Source: Akkermansia sp. (GTDB lineage Bacteria > Verrucomicrobiota > Verrucomicrobiia > Verrucomicrobiales > Akkermansiaceae). From it: DNA of 64,000 nucleotides. The notes under the pieces are model-generated. The model did no database searches and was not told the origin of the DNA. It worked only from the letters and a program-made list of their open reading frames with translations. The position numbers and the translations under genes were made by a program. Of this stretch, positions 18,099-25,952 are shown one piece after another; within the stretch, counting starts at the first letter, position 1; every line of letters begins with the position of its first letter. The stretch lies in contig JAFSEZ010000045.1 in assembly GCA_017435505.1 (NCBI GenBank), positions 1-64,000 on the forward strand. The letters run 5' to 3'.

Positions 18099-19256
18099 TC
18101 AGACCCGCTCTGCCAATAGAGCGTTCACAGCATCTCGCATGGCATCCAGCCCCATGCGCAACAGCTCAGGAGAGGTGGCAAAATTGAGCCGCACACACTG
18201 AGGCGAACCGAAATTGGCCCCGTTGTCCAGATACACATCTGCCTTTTCCAAGAAGAACTCATGGGGCGATTCCACCCCCAGCGCAGAGCAATCTATCCAG
18301 GCCAGATAGGTGGCTTCCTGGTGGCGCGTCTTGAGCATGGGCAGGTGCTCCGCAATATAGTCATACACCGTCTGTCGGTTGGCGCGCAGGGAGCGGATGA
18401 GTTGCTCGTGCCACTCCCAGCCCTGCGTATACGCTGCAAGAGAAGCAGCATAGGCAAATACATTGAGCGTGGGCAGGCTATGCCCCTGTGTCTTGCGGAT
18501 TGCCGCCCGCAATGCTGCATTGGGCACGGCCATGTAGGTGAAGCAAATACCCGCAATGTTGAATGTCTTGCTCGGCGCACTCAGCATCACCACACGTTGC
18601 AGCAAGGGCTCCGGCAAAGTGAGAGAGCATTGGTGTTGCAAACCCTCATCCAACACCAAATCACAATGAATCTCATCCGAGCACAAAATCAAATCATGGC
18701 GCTCGCAAAAATCGGCCACCTTTTCCAGCTCATCCCGCCGCCACACACGCCCCAAGGGATTGTGCGGGTTGCACAGCAGGAACAAACGCGTGTTGGGAGT
18801 CACGGCCGCTTCCATCGCCTCCCAATCGAATGTCCACAGCCCATCGCGGTTCGCATAAGGCACCCTCAGCAAGCGGCAACGGGCATCCTCATGGCAATGC
18901 AGCATGGGCGGATACACCGGGGTGCACACCAGCACCTCGTGCTCCGGCCTGTGGCACACCGTGCGCGCCACTAGTGTGAATGCGGGCACGCAGCCGGGCA
19001 ATTCGTGCAGCCACTCCGGCCGGATCTCACTCACCCCATGCCGGTTCCGCAAATACGCACATATCGCCTCGCGCAATTCATCCGTCATGTACGCATAGCC
19101 GTAAAAATGGTGATTCAAGCGCCTCTGCAAAGCTTCCACCACACACGGGGGGGATTCTATGTCCATATCCGCAATCCCAAAGGGTATGGGACCTTGCAAA
19201 TCCCACTTGATGTTGCCCGTTTCTCGGCGGCTATCGGTAGAGGCAAAGCGTATCAT
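18099..19256 (-). CDS. PLP-dependent C-S lyase / aminotransferase, MalY-PatB type
   Basis: Fold-type I PLP enzyme of the MalY/PatB group, typically a cystathionine beta-lyase that splits C-S bonds. Motifs: IADMDIESPP near the N-terminus, YGYAYMTDELREAI, CNPHNPLGRVWRRDEL, DEIHCDLVL (Asp contacting the PLP ring) and SAPSKTFNIAGI with the Schiff-base lysine. I chose ATG 19256 (385 residues), because the longer in-frame reading from 19304 adds a basic tail absent in the family and overlaps a TAAAAT -10-like element. It may make homocysteine, pyruvate and ammonia, or modify an unknown substrate with the glycosyltransferase downstream. It is divergent from nrdA. Confidence 0.87.
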   Translation of the reverse strand: MIRFASTDSRRETGNIKWDLQGPIPFGIADMDIESPPCVVEALQRRLNHHFYGYAYMTDELREAICAYLRNRHGVSEIRPEWLHELPGCVPAFTLVARTVCHRPEHEVLVCTPVYPPMLHCHEDARCRLLRVPYANRDGLWTFDWEAMEAAVTPNTRLFLLCNPHNPLGRVWRRDELEKVADFCERHDLILCSDEIHCDLVLDEGLQHQCSLTLPEPLLQRVVMLSAPSKTFNIAGICFTYMAVPNAALRAAIRKTQGHSLPTLNVFAYAASLAAYTQGWEWHEQLIRSLRANRQTVYDYIAEHLPMLKTRHQEATYLAWIDCSALGVESPHEFFLEKADVYLDNGANFGSPQCVRLNFATSPELLRMGLDAMRDAVNALLAERV

Positions 19257-19352
19257 AGCTGTTCGGCGGTAGTGCTTCCTGCCCCGCCTACGCCATTTTA
19301 CCATGCCCTTGGCTCAGCGCAAGCTCTGATTGAGCTTTTCTTTTATTTTTAT

Positions 19353-19367
19353 TTAGAATTATTCTAA
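19353..19367. promoter_or_regulatory. 15-bp palindrome upstream of nrdA (Fur/PerR-like box or facing -10 elements)
   Basis: TTAGAAT-T-ATTCTAA is a perfect 7-1-7 palindrome, 8 bases upstream of the nrdA -35 element. It matches the architecture of PerR/Fur boxes (TTATAATnATTATAA) and in particular the TTAGAATnATTCTAA form. A caution: each half also contains TAGAAT, the -10 sequence that recurs in this window, so it may instead be two face-to-face -10 elements serving nrdA and patB. Confidence 0.45.
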
Positions 19368-19375
19368 TTTTATTC

Positions 19376-19403
19376 TTGACTTTGCAAGATATGGCAGTAA
19401 TAT
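19376..19403 (+). promoter_or_regulatory. Promoter of nrdAB
   Basis: TTGACT (19376-19381), 16 bases, TAATAT (19398-19403), with a predicted +1 near 19410 and a 22-base leader to ATG 19432. This element overlaps the upstream in-frame ATG at 19402, which argues against that start. A second possible promoter is TTGAGC-18-TAGAAT (19330-19359). Confidence 0.55.
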
Positions 19404-19431
19404 GCACTCACGGCTACTACATGTAGTGAAG

Positions 19432-21984
19432 ATGAGCAACCAACTACCGACAGAGAGCATGAAGATACGCAAACGCAACGGGCAAAGCGCCGAATACCGG
19501 CGAGAGAAGATAGAGCGGGTGATACAACTCGCATTTGAAAGTGTGGGGATGAGCGACACCGCCGCAGAGGCATCGCGATTGGCCATGAGCATCGAGGCAC
19601 GCCTTCGGGCACACGGGAGCGATGTTGTGGCCGTAGAGAGCATCCAAGACCAAGTGGAAGAAAGCCTGATGGTGGCAGGGCACTACGAAGCAGCCAAGAA
19701 TTTCATACTGTACCGCAACGAGCGCACGCGAGCCCGCCAAGCGAGGGAACAAGTTTTAGCCTACTTCGATAAGATGCCCGAACTGGACAGCGTATTGAAA
19801 GAAATCCAAGCCGAATTTACGGCAGAAGAATATGCACTACCTGCGCTCACGGGCAAATTCCGAACCTTTTGCAAAAGCGGACAAAGCGCAGAAGCAGCCC
19901 TGGCCGCCCTCATCAAGGCGGCGGCAGAGCTCACCACGCGAGATGCACCGGGCTGGGAAATGATAGCAGCGCGCTTCTGGCTCCTGCGTTTCAGGCAACA
20001 GCTTGCCCGGTATAGTGCCGAAGCAGGCATTTGCAGCCTGTACGACAAAATGACTCACCTTACCAAAGAAGGTGTTTACGGGAGCTACATCACCGCTCAC
20101 TACAGCAAGGCTGAGATTGATTCTTTTGAACAGCTGCTGGAACCGGAGCGAGACAAACTTTTCAACTACTCCGGCTTGGAACTGCTGCACGGGCGCTACC
20201 TCATCCGCACCTGTGCCGGCAAGGTTATGGAAAGCCCACAGGAAATGTTCCTGGGCATCGCCATGCACCTGGCCATGCACGAAACGGAAGACCGCGCAGC
20301 GTGGGTCAAGCGCTTCTATGATATGCTCAGCACGCTCAAAGTGACCATGGCCACCCCAACCCTGGCCAACGCCCGCAAACCTTTTCACCAGCTTTCCTCC
20401 TGCTTCATAGATACCGTACCCGACAGTCTGGAAGGCATCTACCGCAGTATCGACAACTTCGCCCAAGTCAGCAAATACGGAGGCGGCATGGGGCTCTACT
20501 TCGGCAAAGTACGCGCCAGCGGCAGCGCTATCCGCGGATTCCCCGGAGCAGCAGGCGGTGTCATCCGCTGGATTCGCTTGGCCAACGACACGGCTGTGGC
20601 GGTAGACCAACTGGGTGTACGCCAAGGTGCCGTAGCCGTGTACTTGGATGCTTGGCACCGCGACCTGCCGGAGTTCCTCTCCCTGCGCACCAACAACGGA
20701 GATGACCGACTGAAAGCGCACGATGTGTTCCCCGCCGTGTGCTACCCGGACTATTTCTGGCAGCAAGCGCGCGATAACATCGAGGGCGATTGGTATCTGA
20801 TGTGTCCGCATGAGATCAAGTGCATCAAAGGCTACGCGCTGGAAGACAGCTACGGCGAAGAATGGGAACAGCGCTACCACAGCTGCGTGCAGGATTCCCG
20901 CATCCACAAACGCATCGTTCCCATCAAAGAACTCATCCGCCTCATTCTCAAAAGTGCCGTGGAAACAGGTACTCCCTTCGTCTTCAACCGCGACCTCGTC
21001 AACCGCGCCAACCCCAACAAGCACCGCGGCATCATCTATTGCAGCAACCTCTGCACAGAGATTGCCCAAAATATGAGCGCCATCGAAAGCATCTCCCAAA
21101 CCACCACCACCGTGAATGGTGAAACCGTGGTGGTGACCACCACCCGCCCCGGACATTTCGTGGTGTGCAATCTTGCCAGCCTCTCCCTGGGGCGTATTGA
21201 TGTACGCAACCCGCAGGAAGTGGCAGAAATCACCCGCAGCGCTGTGCGTGCGCTGGACAACGTGATAGATCTCAACTTCTATCCCCTGCCCTACGCAGCA
21301 ATCACCAACCGCAGCTACCGCCCCATCGGTCTGGGGGTAAGCGGCTACCACCACATGCTTGCCAAGCTTGGCATCCACTGGGAGAGCCCGCAGCATCTGG
21401 AATTTGCCGACAGCTTGTTCGAGCAAATCAACTACGCCGCCATCAGCGCCAGCTGCGATACCGCCCGCGACAAAGCCCCCTACGCTCATTTCGAAGGGAG
21501 CGAATGGCACACAGGCGCATATTTCGACCAACGCGGCTACACCTCTGCCCCTTGGCAAGAGCTGCGGCAGCGGGTGGCCGCGCACGGCCTTCGCAATGCG
21601 TATCTGCTTGCTGTTGCCCCCACCAGCAGCACCAGCATTATCGCAGGCACCACCGCCGGAACCGACCCCGTCATGAAACTCTTCTTCCTGGAAGAAAAAA
21701 AGAGCGGGCTCATGCCCCGCGTCGCCCCCGAATTGAGCACCGCCACCCTCTGGCTCTACAAGAGCGCACACCACATCGACCAAACCTGGTCGGTGCGTGC
21801 TGCCGGGGTGCGCCAGCGCCATATCGACCAAGCCCAAAGCCTCAACCTCTATATCACACACGAATACACCCTCCGCCAAATCCTCAATCTGTACATCCTC
21901 GCATGGGAGTGCGGGGTCAAAACCATCTATTATATCCGATCCAAAAGCCTCGAAGTAGAAGAATGTGAATTATGTGCCAGCTGA
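19432..21984 (+). CDS. nrdA: Ribonucleoside-diphosphate reductase, class Ia large subunit
   Basis: Catalytic subunit that reduces ribonucleotides to deoxyribonucleotides. An ATP-cone (KIRKRNGQSAEYRREKIERV) spans roughly residues 10-100. Key cysteines are seen in HQLSSCF, SNLCTEI and VVCNLASLSLG, which correspond to the redox pair and radical cysteine, and at the C-terminal CELCAS tail that exchanges electrons with thioredoxin or glutaredoxin. The 850-residue length from ATG 19432 is normal for an ATP-cone NrdA. It overlaps nrdB by 13 bases, so the two are translated together. An upstream ATG at 19402 is unlikely because it overlaps the predicted -10. Confidence 0.95.
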   Translation: MSNQLPTESMKIRKRNGQSAEYRREKIERVIQLAFESVGMSDTAAEASRLAMSIEARLRAHGSDVVAVESIQDQVEESLMVAGHYEAAKNFILYRNERTRARQAREQVLAYFDKMPELDSVLKEIQAEFTAEEYALPALTGKFRTFCKSGQSAEAALAALIKAAAELTTRDAPGWEMIAARFWLLRFRQQLARYSAEAGICSLYDKMTHLTKEGVYGSYITAHYSKAEIDSFEQLLEPERDKLFNYSGLELLHGRYLIRTCAGKVMESPQEMFLGIAMHLAMHETEDRAAWVKRFYDMLSTLKVTMATPTLANARKPFHQLSSCFIDTVPDSLEGIYRSIDNFAQVSKYGGGMGLYFGKVRASGSAIRGFPGAAGGVIRWIRLANDTAVAVDQLGVRQGAVAVYLDAWHRDLPEFLSLRTNNGDDRLKAHDVFPAVCYPDYFWQQARDNIEGDWYLMCPHEIKCIKGYALEDSYGEEWEQRYHSCVQDSRIHKRIVPIKELIRLILKSAVETGTPFVFNRDLVNRANPNKHRGIIYCSNLCTEIAQNMSAIESISQTTTTVNGETVVVTTTRPGHFVVCNLASLSLGRIDVRNPQEVAEITRSAVRALDNVIDLNFYPLPYAAITNRSYRPIGLGVSGYHHMLAKLGIHWESPQHLEFADSLFEQINYAAISASCDTARDKAPYAHFEGSEWHTGAYFDQRGYTSAPWQELRQRVAAHGLRNAYLLAVAPTSSTSIIAGTTAGTDPVMKLFFLEEKKSGLMPRVAPELSTATLWLYKSAHHIDQTWSVRAAGVRQRHIDQAQSLNLYITHEYTLRQILNLYILAWECGVKTIYYIRSKSLEVEECELCAS

Positions 21985-23015
21985 CCCGCAGACCGCTTTT
22001 CAACCCGCAGGGCGATTCCGATGTGCTCGCCCGCCGCATCATCAACGGCAATACCACCAACCTCAACGATTTCAACAACATGAAATACGCTTGGGTGAGC
22101 GGGTGGTACCGCCAGGCCATGAATAATTTCTGGATTCCCGAGGAAATCAACCTCTCGGCCGATGTGCGAGATTACACCCGGCTCTCCCCCGCAGAGCGCC
22201 GCGCTTTCGACAAAATCCTATCCTTCCTCGTCTTTTTAGACAGCATCCAGACCGCCAATCTTCCTTCTGTGAGCGAGTATATCACCGCCAACGAGGTGAA
22301 TCTCTGCCTCTGCATCCAAGCTTTCCAAGAAGCGGTGCACAGCCAGAGCTACAGCTATATGCTCGATACCATCTGCGAGCCACAGCAGCGCACCGAAGTG
22401 CTCTACCAATGGCGCAACGATGAGCATCTGCTGCGCCGCAACACCTTCATCGGCAATCTGTACAACCAATTTCAGCAAGACCGCACACCGCAAAACTTTG
22501 CGCGCACACTCGTGGCCAATTTCATCTTGGAAGGCATCTATTTCTACAGTGGCTTCATGTTCTTCTACAACCTGGGGCGCAACAACAAAATGCCCGGCTC
22601 AGCCCAGGAAATCCGCTACATCAACCGCGATGAAAGCACCCACCTGTGGCTCTTCCGCAACATCATCCGTGAGCTTCGCCGCGAACAGCCCGAACTCTTC
22701 TCCCCCGAACTCACGGAAGAATACCGCGCCATGATTCGAGAGGGTGCCGAGCAGGAAATCGCTTGGGGCTGCTATGTCATAGGGGATGATATTCCCGGCC
22801 TTTCCACCGCCATGATTACGGATTATATCCGCTACCTGGCCAATCGCCGCTGCCTTGATATCGGCTTTGAGCCCATCTACGAAGGCTACGACACCGAGCC
22901 CGCATCCTGCTCGTGGGTCTCGCAATACAGCAACGCCAACCTCATCAAGACTGATTTCTTTGAGGCTCGCAGCACAGCCTACGCCAAAAGCACCTCCCTT
23001 GTGGATGATCTTTAA
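21972..23015 (+). CDS. nrdB: Ribonucleoside-diphosphate reductase, class Ia small subunit
   Basis: Radical-generating R2 subunit. The metal ligands follow the R2 pattern: Asp in VFLDSIQTANLP, Glu and His in QEAVHSQSY, Glu in ILEGIYFYSGF, and Glu/His in RDESTHLW. The tyrosine seven residues after the second Glu (EAVHSQSY) is in the position of the E. coli radical Tyr122, so this is a tyrosyl-radical enzyme and not a Tyr-less type Ic. The 347-residue length is normal. It starts within nrdA in another frame and is followed by a strong bidirectional terminator. Confidence 0.95.
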   Translation: MCQLTRRPLFNPQGDSDVLARRIINGNTTNLNDFNNMKYAWVSGWYRQAMNNFWIPEEINLSADVRDYTRLSPAERRAFDKILSFLVFLDSIQTANLPSVSEYITANEVNLCLCIQAFQEAVHSQSYSYMLDTICEPQQRTEVLYQWRNDEHLLRRNTFIGNLYNQFQQDRTPQNFARTLVANFILEGIYFYSGFMFFYNLGRNNKMPGSAQEIRYINRDESTHLWLFRNIIRELRREQPELFSPELTEEYRAMIREGAEQEIAWGCYVIGDDIPGLSTAMITDYIRYLANRRCLDIGFEPIYEGYDTEPASCSWVSQYSNANLIKTDFFEARSTAYAKSTSLVDDL

Positions 23016-23028
23016 TGCGTATCATCCT

Positions 23029-23065
23029 AAAAAGGGGGATTTGCCGGCGGCAAATCCCCCTTTTT
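23029..23065. terminator. Bidirectional terminator of nrdB and the left autotransporter
   Basis: Perfect 17-bp inverted repeat AAAAAGGGGGATTTGCC (23029-23045) / GGCAAATCCCCCTTTTT (23049-23065) with a 3-base loop. Both strands read GC stem then T run, and the flanking genes converge on it. Confidence 0.92.
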
Positions 23066-23092
23066 CATTTGGCATGTTAACGCCGCGTTCTA

Positions 23093-25684
23093 TCAGAACT
23101 TGTAGATAGCGCCGGCGTTGATGTTGTGCTCAACGCTGTCGTCGGCCACCTCAAAGTTGTAGCTGCCGCGCAGACTCCAATCTTCATTGAGGCGGTACTC
23201 AGCACCGGCGGTGATAGTGCCGCCCACGCGACCGGGATTGGTGCCGTAGAAGGTCTCGCCATCCACCACGGCGTTGGGGTTGTGGCGCATCACATCATTG
23301 TACACGCTCACTTCACCATACACAGTAGTCTTCTGTGTAGCCTTGTGGCTGGCGCCCACACCCACCTCTGCACGCACATTCTGCATGGAGCTGATGCCGA
23401 TACCATCCACAGAGCTATCCTCGGCGGCAAAATACTGCAAACCGGCAAAGACAGAACCGACGGTGCGCTCGCGCAGTTGGCGCTGGTAAGAGACACGGGC
23501 ATCCAACTGGATGTTGTTCTGATCCCAATCGCCGCTCACAACATCCGTCTCAGATGTGGTGTTGCCGTAGGCTGCGCTCCAATCCAGCACGATGGTGCCA
23601 TTCTGCCCGGCCTTCCATGCACCGGCGCGGCCATAGAGGGCGAGGTGCATGGATTCCTGGTCAATATCGCTGCAGCTGAAGGGTGAAACAGTACCCCAGT
23701 CGTAGCCAAAGGCAGCACCGATGCTGCGGCCGGTCTTGAAGGTGTGCTCTGCACCCACAGAAGCACCAAAGAGCTCATAATCTGCACCGATACCGCTGAT
23801 ACGGCCACTCTGGCCATACACCGTACCCCAAGCTACTGTTTGGCCGGTGGGCATAATCGGGTTCTTGCCATCGTACACCGGCTTGATGACCACGCAGTTA
23901 CTGCGGTTGCCCCACAGCGTGTTCACGAAAGCCTGGGAGCTCTTGAATACGCCCCAGTTAGCAGCCATGGTATTCGTCACGTCCTGACCTTTGATGATGA
24001 AGTAAAGGACATTGTCCACCCACTTCAAATCCTCGAAAGTAGCGCTGAAACCATCCACTCCGTTCACGGTGACGTTCTGCTTGTTCCAGTTGCTCGTATC
24101 CACATCTGCGGCGGTGGCGTCTATCACCTTGTAGCGACCGCTCTTCAACGGACCGGCGGCTCCGAAGTTGAGCGTGATGGGTGCCGTGGAATCCACCGAC
24201 ACGGTAGACTGCCCGCCCAACGTCACGGCGGCCTTCTTCAGGTTGGCGGCACTCAGCGTGTAGGTGTGCTCCAAGGTGTCGAACAGGTTGGCGTTGGTCA
24301 TGTTCACACGGGAGCCTTCGGACACCACCATCTGGTCAAAGCCCTCAATGCTCCCCACGCTGCCCACGTATGCCTGCTCTGCCGAGCCGATTTCAATCAC
24401 GGCCCCGGCCTCGCCCTCTACCGTGGAGCCCACGCCCAAGGCTGAGAGTACACCGCCCACGTTGCCGGAAAGAAGCTTCACCGTGGAGTTGCCCTTCACC
24501 GTGCTGTTCTCGCCGGCGGCGTATACGTTCTTTTTCACGTCTGCGCCGTCAATCTTCACCACCACATCGCCACCTACGGAGCAATCCTTGCCCGCACCGT
24601 ATACATTGCCATCTACAGTACCACCGGTGAGTTCTACGCTGACCGTAGTATCTTCAGCAACATCTACCTGCTGGCCGGCACCATACAAATCTCCGTTTAC
24701 TGTGCCACCTGTCATTTTCAGGATGATATCACCACCGGCCTGCGGATTTGAATCGGTGTCCTTCCTCTTGTCCTTACCCAAGTTACCACCGGCGTACACA
24801 TTACCATTAATGGTACCTTCTTCTATAGTGATAGAGCTGCTTCCATTCACATAGCCACGAACCCAACGTGCTCCACCGATAACATTACCATGGATTACTG
24901 TGTCCTTACCGCTGATTTTAACGCTTACATTACCATCTACACCATGTCCATAATCAGACGTCACAATGGCATCAGCCGCAGGTTTTCCTTCAGCCGGAGG
25001 AGCACCAACTGTACCGCCGCTCACCTCAATCTTTATATCCCCGCCAATGACAGAAGGATTGCTCGCCCCGGGGGTTGCATTCATATAATTATCTATGCTT
25101 TCCTTGCTCCCGGCATTACCGCCGATAATCTGAGACACCTCGCCCCCTTTCATGGTAATGGTAATGTCGTTTTCCTCTCTGATAATTGGGTGGAAACCAA
25201 GAGTAGCAGAACCAACGGGACCGGTTGCATTAATTTTGGAGGGATAATGGGTGCCGCCAACGATGATACCGTGGACACCATCATTCACGTTAATGGTAAT
25301 GGAGCCGGTCACATTGCTACTGCAGTACCCCATACCAATAACAGTCTTGAGACCTTCGCCTCCATTCAAGTTGATTATGACAGAACTCACTGCATCGTTT
25401 TTCCCGTATTCGTTGCTGACCGGACTGTCGAAAGTAGAAGCACCACCGATGAGCACGCCGTTATCATTATCTTTACCTTCATCTTTCGGGTGATAATACA
25501 TATCGAAGTCAGACAGGTTTTCACCGTCTGTCACCGTAAATGTTACATTCCCATCTACGTTGCTGTATTTAACATTGGAGTATTTCGAATCCGTATGATT
25601 CCATTCATCGAGTATACCATATGCTGAAGAACCGGCAAAAAGACTTACCAGCAGAGAAAGCACAAAACGATTTGTTATTTTCAT
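23093..25684 (-). CDS. Autotransporter with YadA-free beta-barrel; Gly-rich repeat passenger
   Basis: Type Va-like secreted protein. Residues 1-23 form a Sec signal peptide (hydrophobic core VLSLLVSLFAGSSAYG). The passenger has repeats of the form GGTVxGNVYGAG (for example EGTINGNVYAGG, GGTVNGDLYGAG, GGTVDGNVYGAG, GADVKKNVYAAG), which predict a beta-helix. From about residue 580 a C-terminal beta-barrel follows, containing GRSIGAAFGYDWG, SSMQNVRAEVGVGASHK, NDVMRHNP and NPGRVGGTI, and it ends in Phe as outer-membrane barrels do. The barrel is clearly paralogous to that of the divergent gene at 25953. The ligand or function of the passenger is unknown. It ends at a shared terminator with nrdB. 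Confidence 0.88.
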   Translation of the reverse strand: MKITNRFVLSLLVSLFAGSSAYGILDEWNHTDSKYSNVKYSNVDGNVTFTVTDGENLSDFDMYYHPKDEGKDNDNGVLIGGASTFDSPVSNEYGKNDAVSSVIINLNGGEGLKTVIGMGYCSSNVTGSITINVNDGVHGIIVGGTHYPSKINATGPVGSATLGFHPIIREENDITITMKGGEVSQIIGGNAGSKESIDNYMNATPGASNPSVIGGDIKIEVSGGTVGAPPAEGKPAADAIVTSDYGHGVDGNVSVKISGKDTVIHGNVIGGARWVRGYVNGSSSITIEEGTINGNVYAGGNLGKDKRKDTDSNPQAGGDIILKMTGGTVNGDLYGAGQQVDVAEDTTVSVELTGGTVDGNVYGAGKDCSVGGDVVVKIDGADVKKNVYAAGENSTVKGNSTVKLLSGNVGGVLSALGVGSTVEGEAGAVIEIGSAEQAYVGSVGSIEGFDQMVVSEGSRVNMTNANLFDTLEHTYTLSAANLKKAAVTLGGQSTVSVDSTAPITLNFGAAGPLKSGRYKVIDATAADVDTSNWNKQNVTVNGVDGFSATFEDLKWVDNVLYFIIKGQDVTNTMAANWGVFKSSQAFVNTLWGNRSNCVVIKPVYDGKNPIMPTGQTVAWGTVYGQSGRISGIGADYELFGASVGAEHTFKTGRSIGAAFGYDWGTVSPFSCSDIDQESMHLALYGRAGAWKAGQNGTIVLDWSAAYGNTTSETDVVSGDWDQNNIQLDARVSYQRQLRERTVGSVFAGLQYFAAEDSSVDGIGISSMQNVRAEVGVGASHKATQKTTVYGEVSVYNDVMRHNPNAVVDGETFYGTNPGRVGGTITAGAEYRLNEDWSLRGSYNFEVADDSVEHNINAGAIYKF

Positions 25685-25724
25685 AATGTTGATTGTTTTC
25701 TAGTTTTTTGGAATTGGGTAGCCG

Positions 25725-25749
25725 CAGTATATCGCATTTCAAATGCGAT
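25725..25749 (+). repeat. Operator-like palindrome, copy A
   Basis: A 25-bp sequence, CAGTATATCGCATTTCAAAT followed by GCGAT, whose core is a perfect palindrome (10-bp arms about a single C at 25740). It occurs again in the opposite orientation at 25875-25899 without mismatch. Neither copy has a T run, so they are not terminators. Confidence 0.85.
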
Positions 25750-25754
25750 AACGC
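25726..25754 (-). promoter_or_regulatory. Promoter of left autotransporter with palindromic operator in its spacer
   Basis: On the minus strand TATACT (25726-25731) is preceded by 17 bases that are almost entirely the palindrome, with GCGTTA as a poor -35. The palindrome TATCGCATTT-C-AAATGCGATA occupies 25730-25750. The predicted leader to the ATG at 25684 is about 35 bases. The weak -35 suggests dependence on an activator, or weak basal expression. Confidence 0.6.
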
Positions 25755-25869
25755 TCGACCAACTCACCATCAGTGCATTGCGGCGAACCATGGTAATCAA
25801 ACAAGCGTCCCGTTTGCTCTTAAACTTTAAAGAGAAATGTTATTTGTTAGCAAGTTAAACGAAAAAGTC

Positions 25870-25898
25870 TGTACATCGCATTTGAAATGCGATATACT
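25870..25898 (+). promoter_or_regulatory. Promoter of right autotransporter with palindromic operator in its spacer
   Basis: TGTACA (25870-25875), exactly 17 bases (25876-25892) that are the palindrome, then TATACT (25893-25898). The predicted +1 near 25905 gives a leader of about 48 bases to ATG 25953. The -35 matches the consensus better than the one on the other side. Confidence 0.65.
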
Positions 25899-25899
25899 G
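25875..25899 (-). repeat. Operator-like palindrome, copy B
   Basis: Inverted, base-perfect copy of the 25-bp element at 25725-25749. The core ATCGCATTT-G-AAATGCGAT (25875-25893) is a perfect palindrome, and the asymmetric extension is the -10 TATACT. The two centres (25740 and 25884) are 144 bp apart. Confidence 0.85.
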
Positions 25900-25952
25900 G
25901 GGTGGCGCAAGTTACCAATTAGCGACAAACAACTCACCCAGAAGAATACATT

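Noticed and set aside
17170..18201. A plus-strand frame of 343 residues over the glycosyltransferase
   Set aside because: The minus strand carries a clear GT2 protein; the plus-strand product has no domain pattern.
24500..25000. Repeated phrases in the left autotransporter gene considered as a possible repeat array or CRISPR
   Set aside because: They are degenerate protein-level repeats (GGTVxGNVYxG) in one continuous frame, without constant spacers or identical DNA repeats.
25730..25893. The two autotransporter palindromes considered as terminators
   Set aside because: Neither has a T run on either strand, both lie upstream of divergent genes, and each sits inside a promoter spacer.
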